Positions 59,203 through 64,000 of a stretch of 64,000 nt of DNA are shown here, one piece after another. A program made the position numbers and the translations under genes. The notes under the pieces are model-generated. The model searched no databases. It was not told the DNA's origin and worked only from the letters and a program-made list of their open reading frames with translations. Within the stretch, counting starts at the first letter, position 1. Each line of letters starts with the position of its first letter. The stretch spans positions 62,001 through 126,000 of the forward strand of contig JADKJE010000001.1 in assembly GCA_016722515.1 (NCBI GenBank). The letters are read 5' to 3'. Origin of the DNA: Alphaproteobacteria bacterium. Its GTDB lineage: Bacteria > Pseudomonadota > Alphaproteobacteria > Rickettsiales > JADKJE01.

Positions 59203-59635
59203 TAACTCTTCTCCACCTTCGGTTTATATTTCGCGCCGTGCAACCTTTTGTGCATCGCACCGCTTGCATAACGCGCTTTTATCACAGGAAGAAAACCTTG
59301 CTATCTTTGGTAAATGCAATAACCCAAACGGTCACGGGCATAACTATGTGCTGGAAGTCACCCTCTACGGGCCGGTCAATCCAGACACCGGATTTGTGAT
59401 GAATGTCAAAGACTTAGAACAGATTATTGAAGAAACGGTTTTATCAAAACTCGACCATAAACACCTAAACCTGGATGTCAATGCCTTTAAGGATTTAAAC
59501 CCCACGAGTGAAAATATTGCCATTATCATCTGGAATTGGATTGCACAGCGCATTCCTTTTGAGCTACTATATGAAGTGAAGCTTCATGAAACCGAAAATA
59601 ATATGGTAATCTACCGTGGCAATCATTCACGATAA
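59192..59635 (+). CDS. 6-pyruvoyltetrahydropterin synthase / QueD family enzyme
   Basis: Zinc enzyme acting on dihydroneopterin triphosphate, giving either 6-pyruvoyltetrahydropterin (biopterin route) or carboxytetrahydropterin (queuosine route). From ATG 59192 it is 147 residues. Zinc ligands are His in ASHRLH and in NGHGHNY; the catalytic Cys is in KCNNPNGHGHNY; LDHKHLN supplies the catalytic His. The KCNNPNGHGHNY, TENIAIIIW and ETENNMVIYRG segments look closer to the animal-type PTPS than to E. coli QueD, from memory. It overlaps the SDR gene upstream and pdxH downstream (20 bp). Confidence 0.9.
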   Translation: MATNNSSPPSVYISRRATFCASHRLHNALLSQEENLAIFGKCNNPNGHGHNYVLEVTLYGPVNPDTGFVMNVKDLEQIIEETVLSKLDHKHLNLDVNAFKDLNPTSENIAIIIWNWIAQRIPFELLYEVKLHETENNMVIYRGNHSR

Positions 59636-60203
59636 TCCTTTGGATACTTTTCAAGACTGGTACGCTCAAGCCCTTAAGCTTGATCGCAAAGATAATAATG
59701 CTGTTACACTGGCAACCGCCAATAAGGAAGGAAGGCCTTCAGCGCGGATCGTCCTCCTAAAACACGCCGATGAAAACGGCTATTGTTTCTTCACTAACTT
59801 TACCAGCCGCAAGGGGCATGAACTTATCGAAAACCCTTACGCAGCTTTGTGTTTTTACTGGGAAGAACTGGGGAAACAAATCCGCATTGAAGGGCATATT
59901 GAAGCGGCATCAGACAAAGAATCCGATGATTATTTTTCAAGCCGCCCGCGCGGGAGCCAATTAGGTGCCTGGGCATCTCATCAATCAGCGCCACTAGGTA
60001 CACCGGATGATTTGGTAAAACGCCTGGAAATATTTAAAACCCAGTTTGGCGAAGGTCCAATCCCTCGCCCACCATTTTGGGGCGGGTTTCGGTTAATTCC
60101 TAATCATATTGAATTTTGGAAAGAGGGCGAATTTCGCTTACATACACGAATCCTTTATCAGCTTCGCGAAGGAAACTGGTCCGTAAGCCGCCTTTATCCT
60201 TAA
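59616..60203 (+). CDS. pdxH: pyridoxamine 5'-phosphate oxidase
   Basis: FMN enzyme producing pyridoxal 5'-phosphate, the active B6 cofactor. From GTG 59616 it is 195 residues and matches PdxH throughout: DNNAVTLATANKEGRPSARI, VLLKHADENGYCFFTN, SRKGHELIENPYAAL, the SSRPRGSQLGAWASHQS segment, PFWGGFRLIPNHIEFW and a C-terminal LYP. The N-terminus is slightly short for the family. It begins inside the PTPS gene, so the three genes SDR-PTPS-pdxH form a tightly overlapping unit. Confidence 0.95.
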   Translation: MAIIHDNPLDTFQDWYAQALKLDRKDNNAVTLATANKEGRPSARIVLLKHADENGYCFFTNFTSRKGHELIENPYAALCFYWEELGKQIRIEGHIEAASDKESDDYFSSRPRGSQLGAWASHQSAPLGTPDDLVKRLEIFKTQFGEGPIPRPPFWGGFRLIPNHIEFWKEGEFRLHTRILYQLREGNWSVSRLYP

Positions 60204-60244
60204 TACACATTTTTTCGTTATAACATGAATGGGGGGAAATATTC

Positions 60245-61141
60245 ATGGGGATTCGATCATACACCTGGCTTTTGCTGTCGCTTAGCGCCTTATCGCTAGT
60301 CTCACTTACATCCTGCAAAGAAGAATTAAAAAAGGAAATCGCCACGCCCCATCATTGGTATGATTCCATCCATAGTTTTTCAATTGCCCTGCAAAACCAA
60401 CATTACGAGCAGATCAATGACGTAAGCAGCGATTTAATCATTATCGATGCCGATGACTCCAACCTCACCCACGAACAAATTCAGCGTATCAAAGGCAGCG
60501 GCAAAAAAATCTACAGCTATTTAAGTATCGGCGAAGCAGAGAATTACCGCAGCTACTGGAAAAAATCGTGGAAACGTAAACATCCTCCTTTCCTGGATAA
60601 AGAAAACCCCGAATGGAAAGGTAATTTCAAAGTACGCTACTGGGATAAAGAGTGGCAGGATATTATCTTTAAACGGCTGCAGGAACTGGTTGATCTTGGC
60701 TATGATGGTGTCTATTTAGATATTATCGACGCCTTTGAATATTACGAACAAAAAGGCCGCAAAGAAGCTGCGCAGGAAATGGTTGATTTTGTTTCCCTAA
60801 TCTCTAAGCACGCCAAACAAGCCAACCCGGATTTCAAAATCATTCCTCAAAACGGCCTAGGCTTACTGGATAACCCGAAATACCTTAGCCATATAGACGG
60901 CGTAGGCAAAGAAGAAACCTGGTACAGCTTTGATAACCGCCCCGTCCCAAACGACACCAACGCCTGGGATGTTGGTTTATTAAATAAAGCCTATGCAGCA
61001 GGAAAAATGGTCCTACTGATCGATTATCCCACAGACCATCAAAAACAATGCGAGTTTATTGCTAAAGCGAAAGAAAAAGGATTTATTCCGTATGTGGGCA
61101 ATCGAAGTTTAAATAAGTTTATTGATGTGAAGTGTAAGTAG
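60245..61141 (+). CDS. GH114-like (TM1410 family) lipoprotein
   Basis: A 298-residue lipoprotein: hydrophobic signal (WLLLSLSALSLVSL) with lipobox LTSC at ~21-24. The body is a TIM-barrel of the TM1410/GH114 (endo-alpha-1,4-polygalactosaminidase-like) group: DLIIIDADDSNL, KIYSYLSIGEAENYRSYW, RYWDKEWQDIIFKRL, LGYDGVYLDIIDAFEYY with the family's acidic residues, and VLLIDYPTD near the end. It probably acts on galactosaminyl-containing glycans at the envelope or outside it. Its C-terminal segment GFIPYVGNRS is echoed at the right edge of the window. Confidence 0.87.
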   Translation: MGIRSYTWLLLSLSALSLVSLTSCKEELKKEIATPHHWYDSIHSFSIALQNQHYEQINDVSSDLIIIDADDSNLTHEQIQRIKGSGKKIYSYLSIGEAENYRSYWKKSWKRKHPPFLDKENPEWKGNFKVRYWDKEWQDIIFKRLQELVDLGYDGVYLDIIDAFEYYEQKGRKEAAQEMVDFVSLISKHAKQANPDFKIIPQNGLGLLDNPKYLSHIDGVGKEETWYSFDNRPVPNDTNAWDVGLLNKAYAAGKMVLLIDYPTDHQKQCEFIAKAKEKGFIPYVGNRSLNKFIDVKCK

Positions 61142-61278
61142 GATGGTTTCGTACCCTCCAAGGAGTAAGCAACCATCCTCGAAGCCCCATTCAGCTTCCG
61201 GGCTCAATAACACCTAGCCGCCAATCCCACTTGACTACACAGTCATTGACTCTCGCTGGTTGTATGTGTATACGAGAA

Positions 61279-61322
61279 ATGGGTTATCCTCCATAAATGC
61301 TTGCACAACAAGGATAACCCAT
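61279..61322. terminator. 12-bp inverted repeat between convergent genes
   Basis: ATGGGTTATCCT (61279-61290) and its exact complement (61311-61322) enclose 20 nt, between the GH114 gene and the convergent 769-residue gene. A T-rich run (TTTCTCTTTTTT) follows at 61333-61344. It may terminate transcription from the left or be the footprint of a small element. Confidence 0.45.
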
Positions 61323-61342
61323 GGGTCAGAAGTTTCTCTTTT

Positions 61343-63652
61343 TTATGATGCAATTTTGGAGTGGCACGGTATCTTATTTTGCGAGAGACCATCTATTGTC
61401 TTGAGATACTCTTGGCCAAATCCAATCTGATCAAATGCAGAACGAATTTCGTTAATCGTTTTTTTACCAAATGTAGTTTTACCACCATGAGGTCTAAATG
61501 GCCAGCCTACTGCTTCCCCAGATTTATTGAGAAATACTAAATGTGATGTTCCATCCTGTATAACAGAATTTTTTCCATTAAGGAACTTCCATAATTCCAC
61601 AATTTCCTTGTACTTTACAGTATGGAACCGATCGTTAGAAAATATATCTCTAATAGTTTGTATTCTTCGCTCCTTTAATACTCTTTCTGTAAACGATTCC
61701 TCTGTTATTAAGTTAGATTGCAACAACGTTCGGGAGGGGGGTTGCTTGACTTTTGCTACATGAGACGAGTATTTCTCAGTTTTTCCTTGCGGGGTAACTA
61801 TTCTAAGCACGGACGCATTTTTTTGTTTAGCATTCGTTTTTTTGAGATTTCTCTGCTGGCTTGTTTTCGTTTCTGAAGCAATGCGATTGGGCAAAGAAGT
61901 AGGCACTTGGGAGTCAAAATTGCTAGTTATAGATATCGCCGATGCATTCGAAGGAATATCCTGCTGTTTCGAATTTCGCTGTTGTTCAAGATCAGGTAGG
62001 TCTTTTTCTTGCGATGTGTTTAGGATTACTAACGGTTGAGATGCAAGCTGAACTTTCCTTTTTGCCTCACGTTTTGCTAACTGCTTAGAATTAAATATTC
62101 TTTTTAAATCATAGCTAGCTTGCCCTGCATCTGCAACCGTGCAATATTGAATCGCTCCTGAATTTGAAACAATAAGCTGTTTTAACAAATAAGTATTATA
62201 AAATTTTATATCATCTGAATAGTGCTTATTTCCATATGTTCGCCTATTATTCCTAAAGCTCTCATGGAGTGACCATGACATTTGAAATAATTTTTCAATT
62301 TCGTTTTTCTCTTCATTGACTGAAACATCATTGTTTATATGATATTGATATGCTTCAATTAATAAATCATCACATAAACCAATCGAATCCCTAGCACATA
62401 AATATATGCTTTCCTCAATTTTTATAAGTCGGTCTGTACGTTGCTCACCTGCCACTCGTACATCAAAACATGTTGAAAACATAGCCATTTGACGCCTGGC
62501 CTCTGTAAGAGAGCGAATTAACTCTTTGAAAGTAATGATGTTTTTCTCAAATTGGCTCAATTTATTAGCCATGTATTTGCAAAAGACTAATCTATTGAGA
62601 AGTAAGAATTGTACCATATTGCTTACAGTAATGGATCGGTCGAAGCTATGTAGTTTTGATATATGGCTATTACAGTTTGAGCTACTTTTGTACACATCCT
62701 TTAGTATTTCCAATGTGTTTTCAAAATTATTGTTTATAATATTTAATTGTCTGGAGGATATGTTTGTGGAATCGATTTTTTTTATTTGAGATTTATCTAG
62801 TTCGCACTCAATACGCAATTTCGCTTTGCTATCACCGTCATTGCTTGGTATGATTGGATCCAAAAAGGTTATACTTAACCCTTTCCTTTCTAAGGATTTG
62901 CTTATTTCTTTCAAACTTTCTTCCAGGCTTGAATCTGGGCTAATAGAAAAGGGCTGGATATCAAAATCATTATAAAATCTACTAAACGAAGAAGATTGGG
63001 CTTGATGACTCAATAAATTAGCAAGAGAATTATTTTCATTTTTTTCTGAACCGGTACTTCTTTCAAGAAAATCCAGTTGGTTGCTGATTTTTTCTTTAAA
63101 ATCGGGCATGGAGTTATGCAAATCAGGTGCCAGCTGATCTAATGAAGTCTTTATTAAGTGTGCAATTATCAGCTCCTTCTTGCTTCTTGGTAAATTTGGT
63201 ACGCTTGGAAACACCATATTAAGATACTGCTCATGTTCAGCAGTATTATAAAGATTATGAACTAAATTATTAATATATTTCTCTTCTTTTATCGAATTCA
63301 TTAATGAATTAAGGTGAAAATCGATATCATTATTATCGCTCTTATCGTTTCTTACTAGCTCTATTGTATTTTTAATAATTTCTTGCTCTAAAAAAGGTTT
63401 TAACCATTCTGATTGTCTTTTGAGGTAATCTTCTTCTGAGAACCCATTGATTTCTCTTTCAAAATATTCTTCTATATCAGAATAGAAATTATTCTTTAAA
63501 TAATCTTTAAACTGCTTTTTCTTAGCGACCTGTTCTGCAGTAAGCTCTATATAGCCAAATTGATTATTATATTCTGTGTCAATTGACTCTATCAAGAAAC
63601 CATAATGAACGTCTAGAAAATATTTTAATTTAAAAATCCCGCTTTCTTTCAT
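61343..63652 (-). CDS. 769-residue unknown protein with HicA-like C-terminal domain
   Basis: The first ~520 residues are charged, helical and unassigned; a basic Ser/Gln/Lys-rich linker spans ~520-660. Residues ~676-747 look like a HicA-type dsRBD-fold mRNA interferase domain: YKEIVELWKFLNGKNSVIQ, DGTSHLVFLNKSG with the catalytic-type His in GTSH, then RPHGGKTTFGKKTINEIRSA and a closing FDQIGFG. HicA proteins are normally ~60-80 residues and paired with HicB. Here the domain is the tail of a large protein with no HicB gene in the window. The ATG at 63652 has no strong ribosome-binding site. Low GC and an IS30 remnant 60 bp upstream suggest acquisition. An effector or polymorphic-toxin-like role is inference. 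Confidence 0.7.
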   Translation of the reverse strand: MKESGIFKLKYFLDVHYGFLIESIDTEYNNQFGYIELTAEQVAKKKQFKDYLKNNFYSDIEEYFEREINGFSEEDYLKRQSEWLKPFLEQEIIKNTIELVRNDKSDNNDIDFHLNSLMNSIKEEKYINNLVHNLYNTAEHEQYLNMVFPSVPNLPRSKKELIIAHLIKTSLDQLAPDLHNSMPDFKEKISNQLDFLERSTGSEKNENNSLANLLSHQAQSSSFSRFYNDFDIQPFSISPDSSLEESLKEISKSLERKGLSITFLDPIIPSNDGDSKAKLRIECELDKSQIKKIDSTNISSRQLNIINNNFENTLEILKDVYKSSSNCNSHISKLHSFDRSITVSNMVQFLLLNRLVFCKYMANKLSQFEKNIITFKELIRSLTEARRQMAMFSTCFDVRVAGEQRTDRLIKIEESIYLCARDSIGLCDDLLIEAYQYHINNDVSVNEEKNEIEKLFQMSWSLHESFRNNRRTYGNKHYSDDIKFYNTYLLKQLIVSNSGAIQYCTVADAGQASYDLKRIFNSKQLAKREAKRKVQLASQPLVILNTSQEKDLPDLEQQRNSKQQDIPSNASAISITSNFDSQVPTSLPNRIASETKTSQQRNLKKTNAKQKNASVLRIVTPQGKTEKYSSHVAKVKQPPSRTLLQSNLITEESFTERVLKERRIQTIRDIFSNDRFHTVKYKEIVELWKFLNGKNSVIQDGTSHLVFLNKSGEAVGWPFRPHGGKTTFGKKTINEIRSAFDQIGFGQEYLKTIDGLSQNKIPCHSKIAS

Positions 63653-63712
63653 AAAAAAATCCTAATAATGAATACTTATAAAGTATAGCATATGCATCAT
63701 TATGCTAAAATT

Positions 63713-63841
63713 AAGTTTGAAGTGCAAACTTCTAACATTTATTATGAATGCCTCCCTTAGAGTAATCCAATTGAGTTTTTTAGGTGGTGTTGGGTTATAG
63801 TTATCAATAGTTTTATAGAAATCCTCCTTGCTGTATGTGCA
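63713..63841 (-). mobile_element. IS30-family remnant (right end only)
   Basis: A diverged copy of the last ~130 bp of the local IS30 element: the AAGTTTGAAGTGCAAAC terminal segment and codons matching the transposase C-terminus (YSKEDFYKTIDNYNPTPPKK, LNWITLREAF). The outermost IR bases are mutated and the rest of the element is absent. Confidence 0.85.
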
Positions 63842-63867
63842 GATCAAAAAAGTTGATTGATCGCTAA

Positions 63868-64000
63868 TGTCTCGTTTCTGGTGTCCCATTGACAAAGGCA
63901 GGAGATCTCCAGAAACAGCGTGATTTTATTTCCCAAGCCTCTCAGAGAGGGTTTATTCCCTATGTTGGCAATCGGAGTTTTTGTGCGTCCTTCTCGATTT
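63868..64000 (+). pseudogene. C-terminal fragment of a second GH114-like gene
   Basis: The plus strand is open from 63868 to the window edge and encodes GDLQKQRDFISQASQRGFIP then YVGNRSF, matching the end of the GH114 lipoprotein (QKQCEFIAKAKEKGFIP, YVGNRSL). The upstream part of the gene is replaced by the IS30 remnant. Its 3' end is beyond the window. Confidence 0.6.

Noticed and set aside
1..64000. tRNA and rRNA genes
   Set aside because: Reading the intergenic regions showed no cloverleaf with a GTTCRANYC-type T arm and no rRNA sequence; a tRNAscan run would settle this.

Overview
The window looks like chromosome from an AT-rich, host-associated alphaproteobacterium, possibly a Rickettsiales- or Holosporales-like intracellular lineage. 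The FtsK, RpoD, DnaG, GlyQ/GlyS, PPDK and ObgE proteins read as alphaproteobacterial. Between these housekeeping blocks lie large, low-GC genes of the kind seen in intracellular bacteria: ankyrin and TPR proteins, a serralysin-like protein with ankyrin repeats, a protein with a HicA-like tail, and a putative SidE-type phosphodiesterase. The taxonomic call is inference; no rRNA gene is present.

Layout. 1-3.8 kb: a solitary HK97/GTA-type portal gene, then ftsK. 4.3-11.7 kb: a two-partner secretion locus, with a TpsB transporter and a 1753-residue TpsA exoprotein containing exactly 126 Asp-rich octapeptides. 12-18 kb: an ankyrin/M10 metallopeptidase-like protein whose catalytic Glu is replaced by Thr, then a 981-codon gene cut in two by an intact IS30-family element. 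Removing the element and one 4-bp target duplication restores the frame exactly. 18.3-23.1 kb: a compact lipid-modification/oxidative-stress operon (flavin oxidoreductase, DUF1365, cyclopropane synthase, chalcone-isomerase-like protein, DUF3833 lipoprotein, glutathione peroxidase). 23.3-29.4 kb: glyQ-panD-glyS-ppdK. 29.5-31.5 kb: a serralysin remnant and a hipBA module with a leaderless promoter and operator.

31.5-37.6 kb is an IS30-rich island. A 132-bp deletion derivative and a decayed full-length copy bracket a 2.7-kb ankyrin gene, followed by a gene with a (Lys-Asp)27 tract. 38-48.8 kb is housekeeping: GNAT, ABC-F ATPase, purB, an OprB porin behind a Fur-box-like site, a PapD-like chaperone with infA, dnaG and rpoD. 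48.8-51.7 kb holds a tandem array of hairpin-bearing 149-172-bp units around an unknown gene, with traces of a duplicated and then deleted copy of that gene. 51.7-54.8 kb is the obgE-dusB-fabD operon. 55.1-64 kb has a TPR effector-like gene, a tightly overlapping SDR-PTPS-pdxH group, a GH114-like lipoprotein, a 769-residue protein with a HicA-like C-terminus, an IS30 remnant, and the C-terminal piece of a second GH114 gene.

IS30 ends lie next to four of the six effector-like genes, so this element has probably shaped the accessory parts of the window. The strongest candidates for new biology are the TpsA octad protein, the IS-split phosphodiesterase-like gene, the Glu-to-Thr ankyrin-serralysin, the HicA-tailed protein and the hairpin array downstream of rpoD.
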